A stretch of 64,000 nt of DNA from assembly GCA_023451265.1 (NCBI GenBank), contig JAEYAG010000059.1:1-64000 (forward strand), read 5' to 3'. Position 1 is the first letter of the stretch, and each line of letters opens with the position of its first letter. The notes under the pieces are model-generated. The model made no database searches and was not told where the DNA came from. It saw only the letters and a list, made by a program, of their open reading frames with translations. Origin of the DNA: Actinomycetes bacterium (GTDB taxonomy: Bacteria > Actinomycetota > Actinomycetes > Actinomycetales > Microbacteriaceae). The position numbers were made by a program, and so were the translations under genes. This document shows positions 39,759 through 48,641 of this stretch, piece by piece.

Positions 39759-40250
39759 ATGTCGAAGACGACGCGAAGGCCTGCGCCGGTGCTCCCGGCG
39801 TCGGCGGACGACCGCCTCTGGCAGTCCTCCGTCGGCGGGGGCCTGAGCTTCGTGCTCGCGCGGGCCAACGCGCTGTCGCTGGCCGGCGTGCATGCGGCCC
39901 TGGCCGAGCATGGGCTGCGGGTGCGGCAGTACTCCGTGCTGGCGATCGCGGCCGGGGGCCTGCGCCCGTCGCAGCGCGAGCTGTCGGACTTCCTGCGGCT
40001 GGACCCCAGTCAGATCGTCGCCGTCGTCGACCACCTCGAATCGCGCGACCTCGTGCGCCGCGAGCCCGACCCCACCGATCGCCGGGCCAAGGTCGTGGTG
40101 GCCACCGAGGCCGGCAAGGCGCTGTTCCGCCGCGCGCGGGCGGCGGCCGATCAGGCGGACGAGGAGTTCCTCGCCCGGCTCGACGCCGCCGAGGTCGCGG
40201 CCCTGGCCCCCGCCCTGCGCAAACTCGCCTGGGCCCCCGCCGTCGACTGA
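39759..40250 (+). CDS. MarR-family regulator (CouR-like)
   Basis: A 163-residue MarR repressor. After a basic leader, the helices LSFVLARANALSLAGVHAALAEHGLRVRQYSVL build the ligand pocket and dimer. The winged helix is SQRELSDFLRLDPSQIVAVVDHLESRDLVRREPDPTDRRAKVVVATEAG. It is divergent from the phenylpropanoid operon, as couR is in Rhodococcus, where the acyl-CoA product is the inducer. ATG at 39759 was preferred because AGGA lies upstream; in-frame ATGs at 39735 and 39750 are alternatives. Confidence 0.88.
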   Translation: MSKTTRRPAPVLPASADDRLWQSSVGGGLSFVLARANALSLAGVHAALAEHGLRVRQYSVLAIAAGGLRPSQRELSDFLRLDPSQIVAVVDHLESRDLVRREPDPTDRRAKVVVATEAGKALFRRARAAADQADEEFLARLDAAEVAALAPALRKLAWAPAVD

Positions 40251-40308
40251 CCTGCGGGCGCTGTCGCCCTTCGCGAGCCGCGCCGCCCCCCGGCATCCCC
40301 ACCTTCGG

Positions 40309-40419
40309 CGATCCGCCTACTTCTGTGCGAGCCCTTCCGCGAGACGCCTGCCTCTGTGCGAGCCGCCCAGCTGTGGGCGGTACACACATGGGCGGCTCGC
40401 ACGCGGGTAGGCGGCTCGG
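40309..40419. repeat. Palindromic repeat array 3
   Basis: Five units of the ~20-bp family: CGATCCGCCTAC, CGAGACGCCTGCC and CGAGCCGCCCAG in one orientation, then TGGGCGGCTCG and GTAGGCGGCTCG in the other. It lies between the MarR gene and the convergent MFS gene. The rest of this 212-base gap holds nothing else recognisable. Confidence 0.75.
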
Positions 40420-40462
40420 GAAACGGGGGCGCGCGGCTGCGGAAGCGCAGCGCGCGCGGGGG

Positions 40463-41707
40463 TCAGCGGCGTTCGAGTACGAAGCGCGGGCGTCCGGCGA
40501 AGAAGCCCGTGACGGTGAGCAGCACCAGTACGACCAGCAGCAGCGCGAGCGACGCGGTCCAGCCGCCGGTGAGTGAGTGCAGGGAGCCGAAGGCGATGGG
40601 TCCGAGCGCGGCGATCAGATAGCCCACCGACTGCGACATGCCCGACAGGGCGCTGGACGCGTCGTGGTCGCGGGCGCGCTGCGCCATCAGGGTCAGTGAC
40701 ATGCCGAGGGTGGACCCCGAGGACAGGCCGAGCAGCACGGCCCAGAGCGTGATGGCCGCAGGAGCCGCCATGAGGCCGATCGTGCCGACGATCGCCAGCG
40801 CCGGGATGAGCGCGGGGATGTAGCGCTCGACGCGGCCGCGCAGCAGGAACGGCAGCGTCGTCGCCCCCGCCAGCGACATGAGCTGGTAGACCATGACGTC
40901 GATGCCGGCGACGACCTCCGAGCGTCCGGTCGACATCGAGATCGCCGCGAGCCACGTCACGAGCATGTAGAACATCGCCGACTGGAAGCCCATGTAGGCG
41001 GCGACCAGCCACGCCACCGGGTCTGTCCAGATGCCGGTGCGACCGCGGTGCGTCGACGAACGGACGTGCACATGGCGTGGGCCGCGGTGGGTCAGCCACC
41101 ACGCCAGGATCGCGAGAGGCAGCAGGGCGGCGCCGGTGGCCAGCAGCGCCACCCGCCAGCCGGCCGGGTCGCCGCCCACGTCGAGGTGCGAGATCGGCAC
41201 GACGACGCCCGACGAGATCGCGCCGAAGCCGCCGAGCAGGGCTGTGTACATCGCGGTGACCAGGGCCACCCGGCCGGGGAACTCGCGCTTGACCACGGCG
41301 GGCATGAGCACGTTGATAACCGCGATCCCGAGGCCGATGACGGCTGTCCCGAGCCACAGCCAGACCACCTGGCCGAGGCCGTCGCCCACGCCGGGCAGCG
41401 ACCGGACGACTGTGCCCGCGAGCAGGACGAGGAGCGAGCCCAGCAGCACGCGCGGTTGCCCGAACCGCCGGCTCAGCGTGTGCGCGAGGGGTGAGAACCG
41501 CGCCCACGCCACCAGCGGCACGGCCGCGAGCACGCCCAGCGCGTCGATCGACATCCCTGTGTCCGCGCCGATCTGGTCCAGCAGCGGCCCGAGCCCGGTG
41601 ATGGCCGGCCGCATGTTCGCCGCGACCAGGCACACCGCGACCACCAGCATCGCGACCGCGGCGCCGCGCGCCGGCGGCGGAGGTGTCGTCCGCGACGGTG
41701 AGGCCAT
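40463..41707 (-). CDS. MFS transporter, CynX/NimT-like
   Basis: A 414-residue, 12-TM carrier starting MASPSRTTPPPP. Helix 1 ends with the subfamily mark AANMRPAITGLGPLLDQIG. The 2-3 loop is LSRRFGQPRVLLGS and the helix 4 region is GTAVIGLGIAVINVLMPAVVKREFPGR. CynX/NimT relatives move cyanate, nitroimidazoles or small acids; here an aromatic acid is possible by location between hydroxycinnamate and hydroxybenzoate genes. ATG at 41707 avoids a leader made of the tandem repeats. Confidence 0.86.
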   Translation of the reverse strand: MASPSRTTPPPPARGAAVAMLVVAVCLVAANMRPAITGLGPLLDQIGADTGMSIDALGVLAAVPLVAWARFSPLAHTLSRRFGQPRVLLGSLLVLLAGTVVRSLPGVGDGLGQVVWLWLGTAVIGLGIAVINVLMPAVVKREFPGRVALVTAMYTALLGGFGAISSGVVVPISHLDVGGDPAGWRVALLATGAALLPLAILAWWLTHRGPRHVHVRSSTHRGRTGIWTDPVAWLVAAYMGFQSAMFYMLVTWLAAISMSTGRSEVVAGIDVMVYQLMSLAGATTLPFLLRGRVERYIPALIPALAIVGTIGLMAAPAAITLWAVLLGLSSGSTLGMSLTLMAQRARDHDASSALSGMSQSVGYLIAALGPIAFGSLHSLTGGWTASLALLLVVLVLLTVTGFFAGRPRFVLERR

Positions 41708-41763
41708 GAGTACGGACGATATCCCAGCCGCGCACAAAGCCCGCATCGCCGCAGCCCCACTCA

Positions 41764-41983
41764 CCGGGTGTGTGACCCGGAACTCACATGGACTGCGAGG
41801 GGGATGCCAGCTCCGCGGCGATGCTGAGCGTCCAACCCTCCGGGTGTGTGCCTCGGAACTCACATGGACTGCGAGGGGGATGCCGGCCCCGCGGCGATGC
41901 TGAGCGTCCACTCCCCCCGGGCGTGTGACCCGGAACTCACGCAGCCTGCGACGGGGATGCCGGTCCGCCGCGGATCAGCGCCG
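41764..41983. repeat. 76/77-bp tandem repeat, about 2.9 copies
   Basis: Units begin at 41764, 41840 and 41917. Each opens with CCGGGYGTGTGnCYCGG and continues AACTCAC, GCGAnGGGGATGCC and, in the first two, GCGGCGATGCTGAGCGTCCA. Units 1 and 2 are nearly identical; unit 3 is diverged and stops at the pobA stop codon. The opening segment of units 1 and 3 forms a hairpin (for example CCGGGT-GTGTG-ACCCGG). No coding frame is credible. It fills the whole 276-base gap between the MFS start and pobA end. Confidence 0.88.
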
Positions 41984-43168
41984 TCAGGCGAGGCCCTCCA
42001 GCGGCCACCCGGTGTACGCCTCGGCGAGATAGCGGCGGCCGGCCTCCGACTCGACGACCGAGCGCAGCTCACCCAGCTGGCGCTGCCGGTCGAAGTCCGA
42101 CGCGTCGGGCGCGACGTGCAGCATGTTCGTCATCCACCACGAGAAGTGCTGCGCCTTCCAGATGCGGCGCGACGCCGTCTCCGGGAACGCCTCGATCAGG
42201 CGCGCGTCGCCGTCGAGCAGCAGGGCGCGCAGCGCCTGTTCGAGCACGACGACGTCGGCGACGGCCAGGTTCATGCCCTTCGCTCCGGTCGGCGGCACCG
42301 TGTGGGCGGCATCGCCGATGAGCGCCGCACGACCGTGCAGCAGCTCGTGGGCGACGAAGCTGCGGAAACGCAACACGTCGCGCTGGAAGATCGGCCCCTC
42401 CTTGAGCGTCGTGCCCGGCACGCGGGACTGCAGCTCGTGCCACAGCTGCTCCTCGCTCAGCGCGTCCGGATCCGCCTCCGGGTCGCACTGGAAGTACATG
42501 CGCTGCACCGTCGCACTGCGCTGGCTGATCAGCGCGAAGCCGTGGGGGGAGTTGCTGTAGATGAGCTCGTGCGCGCTCGGCGGCGCCTCGGTGAGGATGC
42601 CGAACCACGCGAACGGGTACTCGCGGAAGAACCCGCCGGTGCGCGATCCCGTCACCGCCTCGCGCACCACGCTGTGGGACCCGTCGGCACCCACCACGAA
42701 CTCGGCCTCGATCACGACCTCATCGCCGTCGGGGCCGGTCGCGATGACACGTGGCAGATCCGTCTCGACCCCTTCGACGCGCACCGCCGTCACGCCGAAG
42801 CGGAGGTCCTGGCCCTTGGCCAGCCGCACGGCGATGAGATCCTTCAACACCTCGTGCTGCGGGTAGAGGTACACGCCGCGGCCGACGAGGTCGGCGAAGT
42901 CGATGCGATGGCCGGCGCCGGCGAACCGCAACTCGATACCGTCGTGGCGCTGGCCGACCGTGCGCACACGCGAGGACGCCCCGGACTGGTCGAGGATCTC
43001 GACGGTGCCCTGCTCGAGGATGCCGGCGCGGATCGTCGTCTCGATCTGTTCGCGCATGCGCTGGTCGATGACGACGGAGTCGATGCCGGCGATGCCCAGC
43101 AGATGCGCCAGCAGCAGGCCGGCCGGGCCGGCGCCGACGATCGCGACACGGGTGCGGGTGGTGGTCAT
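41984..43168 (-). CDS. pobA: 4-hydroxybenzoate 3-monooxygenase
   Basis: A 394-residue class A flavoprotein that hydroxylates 4-hydroxybenzoate to protocatechuate with NADPH or NADH. FAD fingerprint is VAIVGAGPAGLLLAHLLG. IRAGILEQGTVEIL and GVYLYPQHEVLKDL are specific to PobA; the DG motif is VVGADGSHSVVREAV and the second FAD motif ALIGDAAHTVPPTGAKGMNLAV. Length is identical to characterised PobA. It probably belongs to the IclR gene upstream for control, with 122 bases between them. Confidence 0.96.
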   Translation of the reverse strand: MTTTRTRVAIVGAGPAGLLLAHLLGIAGIDSVVIDQRMREQIETTIRAGILEQGTVEILDQSGASSRVRTVGQRHDGIELRFAGAGHRIDFADLVGRGVYLYPQHEVLKDLIAVRLAKGQDLRFGVTAVRVEGVETDLPRVIATGPDGDEVVIEAEFVVGADGSHSVVREAVTGSRTGGFFREYPFAWFGILTEAPPSAHELIYSNSPHGFALISQRSATVQRMYFQCDPEADPDALSEEQLWHELQSRVPGTTLKEGPIFQRDVLRFRSFVAHELLHGRAALIGDAAHTVPPTGAKGMNLAVADVVVLEQALRALLLDGDARLIEAFPETASRRIWKAQHFSWWMTNMLHVAPDASDFDRQRQLGELRSVVESEAGRRYLAEAYTGWPLEGLA

Positions 43169-43290
43169 GACGTCTCCTTCGACGTGAAGTCTCGTGCGCC
43201 CCTAGTGTGCCGCGCCGTCGGCGAACTAGGCTGAGATCCCTGTTCAATGGGAAACGATGGAAGCGAGAGACGCGGCCGTGCCGTCGAGTG

Positions 43291-44043
43291 TCAGCGGCGC
43301 GCGGTGCGCAATGCGGCTTCGACGCCTCCCGCAGCCTCCCGCAGTGCCGCGATCGCCGCAGCCGGATCCGCGTCCCGCGGCAGCACGACCGACAGGGCCG
43401 CCACCACCTCGCCGGCGTCGCGCACCGGCACAGCCACCCCCGTCGACACGGTCTCGATCGACCCCGGGGCGACGGTGACGCCGCTGCGCCGGATGTCGGT
43501 GAGCACGCGACGGAGCCGGCCGGCATCCGTCACCGTCTCGGGGGAGACCGCACGCAGCGGCCCGGCCAGGATCCGCTCGCGGAGCGCTGCCGAGGCGAAG
43601 GCGAGCAGCACAAGCCCCGAAGACGACGCGTGCAGGGGGAGCCGTCCGGCGATGCGGGTGATGTTGGCGCCCGCCTCGGGGTGCGACAGCCGCTCGAGGA
43701 ACAGAGCCTCATCCTGCTCGAGCACCGCGAGCTGGGTGTGCTCGCGCACGACGGCCTGCACCTGCTCCATGAACGGCAGGGCAGCCTGCCGCAGCCGCAG
43801 CGCCGTCGAGCCGCGCAGGGCCAGCTCCCACAGACGCATCCCCAGATGCACCCGACGGTCCTGGTCGCGTTCGAGCAGCCCGGCGGCGACCAGTTCGTCG
43901 ACGATGCGGTGCGCCGTCGACGACGGCAGTCCGGCGTGCCGTCCGATCTCGGAAGCGGTCTGCATCGTCCGGTCGGCGGTGAACGTCTCGAGCACCCGCA
44001 CGATGCGGTCGGTCATCGAGTCGCCGGAGGGCGAGTTGGCCAT
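43291..44043 (-). CDS. IclR-family regulator (pobA side)
   Basis: A 250-residue IclR protein: winged helix ASEIGRHAGLPSSTAHRIVDELVAAGLLERD, linker helix, then the effector domain with RIAGRLPLHASSSGLVLLAF and TVAPGSIETVSTGVAVPVRD. It lies upstream of pobA on the same strand and is divergent from a second IclR gene 52 bases away. PobR-like control of pobA is likely but not proven. Confidence 0.9.
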   Translation of the reverse strand: MANSPSGDSMTDRIVRVLETFTADRTMQTASEIGRHAGLPSSTAHRIVDELVAAGLLERDQDRRVHLGMRLWELALRGSTALRLRQAALPFMEQVQAVVREHTQLAVLEQDEALFLERLSHPEAGANITRIAGRLPLHASSSGLVLLAFASAALRERILAGPLRAVSPETVTDAGRLRRVLTDIRRSGVTVAPGSIETVSTGVAVPVRDAGEVVAALSVVLPRDADPAAAIAALREAAGGVEAALRTARR

Positions 44044-44095
44044 GCGCCCACTGTCTCATGGGCCGCGGCCGGTAACCTCACAGGCAGGAGGGATG

Positions 44096-44854
44096 ATGGC
44101 CGACGGTGAGGGTGTGCTCGAACGCGTGCTGCGCGTGCTGGGCTGTTTCTCCGAAGACGAGCCGGCGGTCGCCGCCGCCGCTCTCGCCCACCGCACGGGC
44201 CTGGCCTCGTCGACGCTGCACCGGCTGCTGGCAACCCTCGTCGCCGAAGGACTGCTCACGCGCGGCCCCGGACACACCTATGCGGTCGGCTCGCGGCTGT
44301 GGGAGCTCGGGGAGCTGTCCCCCCTGTCGCTGCGACTGCGTGAGACCGCACTGCCGCACATGGTGCGCCTGTACGAAGCCACCGGCGAGAACGTCCACCT
44401 CGCCGTGCTCGACGGCCCCACCCCCGAGACCTCCAGCGCCCTGTTCGTGGGGCGCCTCACCGGTCGGCAGTCCATTCCGACCCTCAGCCGCATGGGCGGG
44501 CGCAACCCCCTGCATGTCACAGGCGTCGGCAAGGCGCTGCTGGCCGAGCGCGACGAAGACTGGCTCGCCCGGTACTTCCGCGCGCCGCTCGAGCGCGAGA
44601 CCGTGCACTCGATCACCTCCGAGACCCGCCTGCGCGCCGAACTGGCCCGCGCCCGCACGCTCGGCTACGCGACCACGCGCGAGGAGATGACCCTGGGCAA
44701 CGTGTCGGTCGCCGCGGCGGTGGGGCGCGTCGACGGCCTGCCGCCAGCGGCCATCGGCCTGGTCGTCCACCTCGAGCGCGCCGACGAGCGGCGCCTGGCC
44801 CCCCTGGTCGTGCAGGCCGCCAAGGAACTGCATCACGAGCTGCGGACCGCCTGA
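44096..44854 (+). CDS. IclR-family regulator (pcaHG side)
   Basis: A 252-residue IclR protein with winged helix AAALAHRTGLASSTLHRLLATLVAEGLLTRG and effector domain TLSRMGGRNPLHVTGVGKALLAERDEDWL. Two ATGs (44093, 44096) follow AGGAGGG; the second has the better spacing. It stands directly upstream of pcaH with a palindrome between, so it may control pcaHGBDC in response to protocatechuate or beta-ketoadipate. Confidence 0.9.
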   Translation: MADGEGVLERVLRVLGCFSEDEPAVAAAALAHRTGLASSTLHRLLATLVAEGLLTRGPGHTYAVGSRLWELGELSPLSLRLRETALPHMVRLYEATGENVHLAVLDGPTPETSSALFVGRLTGRQSIPTLSRMGGRNPLHVTGVGKALLAERDEDWLARYFRAPLERETVHSITSETRLRAELARARTLGYATTREEMTLGNVSVAAAVGRVDGLPPAAIGLVVHLERADERRLAPLVVQAAKELHHELRTA

Positions 44855-44877
44855 GCGGCCGCGCCCACCGGCATCCG

Positions 44878-44894
44878 TTCTCACTGAATGAGAA
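44878..44894 (+). promoter_or_regulatory. Palindrome upstream of pcaH
   Basis: TTCTCA-CTGAA-TGAGAA: perfect 6-bp arms with a 5-bp spacer, 73 bases before the pcaH start and in a local AT-richer patch. A probable IclR-type operator for the pcaHGBDC operon. Confidence 0.6.
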
Positions 44895-44967
44895 TCAGAC
44901 ATGCGGGTCGCCGCGTCGGGTGCGAACCTGGACGCGACCCGTCTGTCCGGGTGTCGAAGGAGACCTC

Positions 44968-45831
44968 ATGACCCAGCCTGAACAAGGTTCGGAAGCGTTC
45001 TCGTCGTCGGTGATCATCGACCAGACCCAGACCGTGGCCGCGCCCGAGACCCTCCTCGCGTCGGCCGACATGCCGCCGCAGTCGCAGATCACGCAGGAGA
45101 TCATCGACCTGCACGCCGAGGCCAACGCCCGTGAAGAGGCGGGGGAGTCGGTGCCCTCGACGCTGTACGACTTCCCGCCGTACCGCTCCAGCATCCTGCG
45201 CCACCCGACGAAGAACCCGCGCCTGGTCGACCCCGAGTCGATCGAGCTGTGGTCGCCGGCGTACGGCCAGCGCGATGTGGCCGCGATCGAGGCCGACCTC
45301 ACCTTGCAGCACAGCGGCGAGCCGCAGGGCGAACGCATCACCGTCGAGGGCCGGCTGCTCGACTCATGGGGCCGCCCGCTGCGCAACCAGCTCGTGGAGA
45401 TCTGGCAGGCCAACGCCGCCGGCCGGTACATCCACCAGCGCGACCAGCACCCCGCGCCGCTGGACCCGAACTTCACCGGCGCCGGCCGCATCGTCACCAA
45501 CGACAACGGCGAGTACAAGTTCACGACCATCAAGCCCGGCCCCTACCCGTGGAAGAACCACATCAACGCGTGGCGGCCGGCGCACATCCACTTCTCGCTG
45601 TTCGGCACCGGGTTCACCCAGCGCATCGTCACCCAGATGTACTTCCCGGGCGACCCGCTGTTCGCCCTCGACCCGATCTACAACACCATCCGGCGCCAGC
45701 GCGACCGGGATGCCCTGATCGCGACCTACGACCACGACCTGACGGTGCCCGAGTTCTCGATGGGCTACCGCTGGGACATCGTCGTCGACGGTCCCGATGC
45801 CACCTGGTTCGAGCCCGAGGGAGAGCACTGA
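44968..45831 (+). CDS. pcaH: Protocatechuate 3,4-dioxygenase beta subunit
   Basis: A 287-residue iron(III) subunit of the intradiol dioxygenase that cleaves protocatechuate to 3-carboxy-cis,cis-muconate. The iron site is in KPGPYPW (Tyr) and WRPAHIHFSLFG (His-x-His); the fold is marked by ITVEGRLLDSWGRPLRNQLVEIWQANAAGRY. ATG at 44968 has GAAGGAG upstream. The 60-residue N-terminal extension (to about YDFPPY) is longer than in Pseudomonas PcaH. TGATG overlap with pcaG. Confidence 0.95.
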   Translation: MTQPEQGSEAFSSSVIIDQTQTVAAPETLLASADMPPQSQITQEIIDLHAEANAREEAGESVPSTLYDFPPYRSSILRHPTKNPRLVDPESIELWSPAYGQRDVAAIEADLTLQHSGEPQGERITVEGRLLDSWGRPLRNQLVEIWQANAAGRYIHQRDQHPAPLDPNFTGAGRIVTNDNGEYKFTTIKPGPYPWKNHINAWRPAHIHFSLFGTGFTQRIVTQMYFPGDPLFALDPIYNTIRRQRDRDALIATYDHDLTVPEFSMGYRWDIVVDGPDATWFEPEGEH

Positions 45832-46409
45832 TGGCTGCCCAGCCCCCCGCCGCGTGGGGTCCCAAGACCCACGCCCCGACCGCCGGTCAGACCGTCGGCC
45901 CGTTCTTCGCGTTCGGCACCGAGTTCGACCGTATGAACGAGATCGCCTTCCCGCACAGCCCCGGCGCTATCGTCGTCGGCGGCACTGTGTACGACGGGGC
46001 CGGCAACCCGATCCCCGACTCGATCATCGAGATCTGGGGCGCCGACACCGACGGCACGATCTCCCGTGCCCGCGGCTCGCTCAAGCGCGACGGGCACACC
46101 TTCACCGGGTTCGGCCGCACATTCACGACCGACGAGGGTCACTACGAGTTCTGGACCCGCAACCCGGGTGCCGAGCCGGGCAAGGCGCCGTTCTTCGCCG
46201 CGATCGTTTATGCCCGGGGTCTGCCGAACAAGCTGCACACGCGCATCTACCTGCCCGACAACGAGGAGCTTCTGGCGGTCGACCCGCTGCTGTCCTCGCT
46301 CGACGCCGACGAGCGCGCTACGCTCATCGCGACGCGCACCCCCGAGGGGTACCTGCAGCACGACTTCCACCTGCAGGGCGAGAAGGAGACCGTCTTCCTT
46401 GCATTCTGA
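45831..46409 (+). CDS. pcaG: Protocatechuate 3,4-dioxygenase alpha subunit
   Basis: A 192-residue non-iron partner of PcaH. It starts AWGPKTHAPTAGQTVGPFF, with VVGGTVYDGAGNPIPDSIIEIWGAD and a degenerate iron site, as expected for PcaG. ATG overlaps the pcaH stop by one base. It forms the alpha-beta protomer. Confidence 0.95.
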   Translation: MAAQPPAAWGPKTHAPTAGQTVGPFFAFGTEFDRMNEIAFPHSPGAIVVGGTVYDGAGNPIPDSIIEIWGADTDGTISRARGSLKRDGHTFTGFGRTFTTDEGHYEFWTRNPGAEPGKAPFFAAIVYARGLPNKLHTRIYLPDNEELLAVDPLLSSLDADERATLIATRTPEGYLQHDFHLQGEKETVFLAF

Positions 46410-47868
46410 GGCACGTGGTGGCAGCTCGATCGATGTCGGGCTGCTCTCACCCGTGACCGTCGGGCGCGACGCGGTCGTGTCGGATGCCGCCGTGCGCGAC
46501 GCCCTCGTGGCCGCCGAGGTGGCGCTGACCCGCGCGGGTGCGCGGGTGGGGATGGTGCCGGATGCCGCGGCCGAGGCCATCGCGGCCGTCGCCGATCCTG
46601 CCGCGATCGACCTCGACGCGCTCGCGGCCGCCGCGGTCGCCGGCGGCAACCCGGTCATCCCACTGGTGAAGCTGCTGAAGGCGCAGATGCCCGACCCGGC
46701 CCGTGCATGGGTGCACCGGGGCGCGACGAGTCAGGACATCCTCGACACCGCGCTCATGCTCCTCGCGCGCCGCGCCGCCGTCGAAGTGCTGGCCTCGCTC
46801 GCGGCCGTCGACGTCACCCTGACGGCCTTCGCGGCCGCGCACCGGGACGAAGTGGCCGCTGCGCGCACCCTGACCCAGCACGCCGTGCCCACCACGATCG
46901 GTCTGCGCGCCACGACCTGGCTGCGCGGGGTGCGCCGGGCGGCCGACCGCCTCGCCGACGCGCGCGACCAGCTGCCCGCACAGCTGGGGGGAGCCGCCGG
47001 CACCCTCGCCTCGTTCACCGAGCTGGGCGGGGTCGACGCCGCGGCCGCACTGCCGGCGGCCTTCGCCGAGGAGCTGGGCCTGGCGGTGCCGGAGGCGCCG
47101 TGGCACACCACCCGGTGGCCGGTCACCGAGCTGGGTGATGCGCTCGTGCAGGCCATCGGCGCCCTCGGTGTCATCGCCGGCGACGTCGCGACCGGCAGCC
47201 GCACCGAGATCGGCGAACTCGCCGAAGGCACCGGCGGCGGATCGTCGGCGATGCCGCAGAAGCAGAACCCGGCGGCATCCGTGCTGATCCGCTCGGCCGC
47301 GCTGCGGGCACCACACCTGGGCGCGACACTGCACTCGGCCGCGGCCCTCGCCGTCGACGAACGACCCGACGGCGCCTGGCACGCCGAATGGCCCACGCTG
47401 CGCGAGCTGCTGCGGCTCGCGCTCGGCGCCTCCGCGCACGCGGCCACACTGGTGGCCGGGCTCCGGGTCGACAGCGGCGCCGTCGCCCGCACCCTCGCCG
47501 TCACCGGGGGGCTCCTTGTCGCTGAACGACTCTCGATCGTGCTCGGCCCCGTGCTCGGCTTCGACCGCGTGTCGGCCCTGGTGGCCGAGGCCGCCGCCGG
47601 CGGCGATCTCGCCGCCGCGCTGACCAGTGACCCCGACGTCGCCGCCTTCGCGCGCGGGCGCGACCTCGACCCCGCGGCGTTCGTCACCGACCTGCTCGAC
47701 CCCGCCCGCTACACCGGCCTGGCCGGCCGGCTCGTCGACGACGCCGTCGGCTCCGGGGCGACCGGTGACGGCGCGGGCGGATCCGACCTCGCCGACCTCG
47801 TCCGCGCGGCGGGCTCCTCGCCCGCAGACGCTTCACCCCCGGACCCCGACCCGAAGGAGACCGCGTGA
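46399..47868 (+). CDS. pcaB: 3-carboxy-cis,cis-muconate cycloisomerase
   Basis: A 489-residue fumarase/aspartase-superfamily enzyme converting carboxymuconate to gamma-carboxymuconolactone. Conserved blocks are WVHRGATSQDILDTALML, TLTQHAVPTTIG and the signature GGGSSAMPQKQNP. The start is a TTG at 46399 (LHSEARGGSSIDVGLLSP), the only suitable codon in frame near GGAG (46385-46388), and it overlaps pcaG by 11 bases. The C-terminal 35 residues are a Gly/Ala/Asp-rich, low-complexity tail. The product feeds PcaC. Confidence 0.93.
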   Translation: MHSEARGGSSIDVGLLSPVTVGRDAVVSDAAVRDALVAAEVALTRAGARVGMVPDAAAEAIAAVADPAAIDLDALAAAAVAGGNPVIPLVKLLKAQMPDPARAWVHRGATSQDILDTALMLLARRAAVEVLASLAAVDVTLTAFAAAHRDEVAAARTLTQHAVPTTIGLRATTWLRGVRRAADRLADARDQLPAQLGGAAGTLASFTELGGVDAAAALPAAFAEELGLAVPEAPWHTTRWPVTELGDALVQAIGALGVIAGDVATGSRTEIGELAEGTGGGSSAMPQKQNPAASVLIRSAALRAPHLGATLHSAAALAVDERPDGAWHAEWPTLRELLRLALGASAHAATLVAGLRVDSGAVARTLAVTGGLLVAERLSIVLGPVLGFDRVSALVAEAAAGGDLAAALTSDPDVAAFARGRDLDPAAFVTDLLDPARYTGLAGRLVDDAVGSGATGDGAGGSDLADLVRAAGSSPADASPPDPDPKETA

Positions 47869-48641
47869 CCATCGCCGCCATCTCGCTCGCCGAGCCCGTC
47901 GGCCCCGACGGCGCCCCGCTGCTGGTCCTCGGCCCGTCGCTGGGCACGTCCACGCTGCTGTGGTCGACGACCATCCCGGCCCTCGCCGAGCGGTACCGCG
48001 TCATCGCGTGGGATCTGCCCGGCCACGGTGCCGCGCCCGCCGCGACCGCGGGCTTCACCGTGGGGGAGCTCGCCGACGCCGTGGCATCCGCCGTCGACGC
48101 GCCGTTCCTCTACGCCGGCGTCTCGCTCGGCGGCAGCGTCGGACTCGAGCTGCTGGTGCGCCACCCGGACCGGGTGCGCGCCGCCGCGATCGTGTGCTCA
48201 GGCGCTGCGATCGGCGAACCCGAGGCCTGGCACGAGCGCGCGGCACAGGTGCGCGCGCAGAGCACGTCGACACTCATCGCCGGCTCGGCGCAGCGGTGGT
48301 TCGCTCCGGGCTCGATCGAGCGCAACCCCGACATCACCGGCCGGCTGCTGCACGCGCTGCAGGACGCCGACGACGAGTCGTACGCGCTGTGCTGCGAAGC
48401 GCTCGCGACCTTCGACGTGCGCGACCGACTCGGTGAGATCGCCGTGCCGGTGCTGGCGGTGTGGGGTGCCTACGACGGCGTGACCCCGGAGACGTCGGCG
48501 GTCGAGATCGCCGAAGGCGTCCAGCGCGGCCGCGCCGTCGGCATCCCGAACGCGTCGCATCTGGCGCCGGCCGACGACCCGGTCGCGACCGCCGCCGCCC
48601 TGCGCGACTTCTTCGACCCGGTCGTGGGAGGCGCCGCGTGA
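47865..48641 (+). CDS. pcaD: 3-oxoadipate enol-lactonase
   Basis: A 258-residue alpha/beta hydrolase. The oxyanion strand is LVLGPSLGTSTLLW and the nucleophile elbow YAGVSLGGSVGLEL. The acid is in WGAYDGVTP and the His in IPNASHLAPADDP. It opens the enol-lactone to beta-ketoadipate. The GTG overlaps the pcaB stop and its own stop overlaps pcaC. In many actinobacteria PcaD is fused to PcaC (PcaL); here they are separate. Confidence 0.93.
   Translation: MTIAAISLAEPVGPDGAPLLVLGPSLGTSTLLWSTTIPALAERYRVIAWDLPGHGAAPAATAGFTVGELADAVASAVDAPFLYAGVSLGGSVGLELLVRHPDRVRAAAIVCSGAAIGEPEAWHERAAQVRAQSTSTLIAGSAQRWFAPGSIERNPDITGRLLHALQDADDESYALCCEALATFDVRDRLGEIAVPVLAVWGAYDGVTPETSAVEIAEGVQRGRAVGIPNASHLAPADDPVATAAALRDFFDPVVGGAA

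Noticed and set aside
41846..43234. 462-codon plus-strand frame starting in the tandem repeats
   Set aside because: Antisense to pobA. The repeat periods of 76 and 77 would break any real repeated protein.
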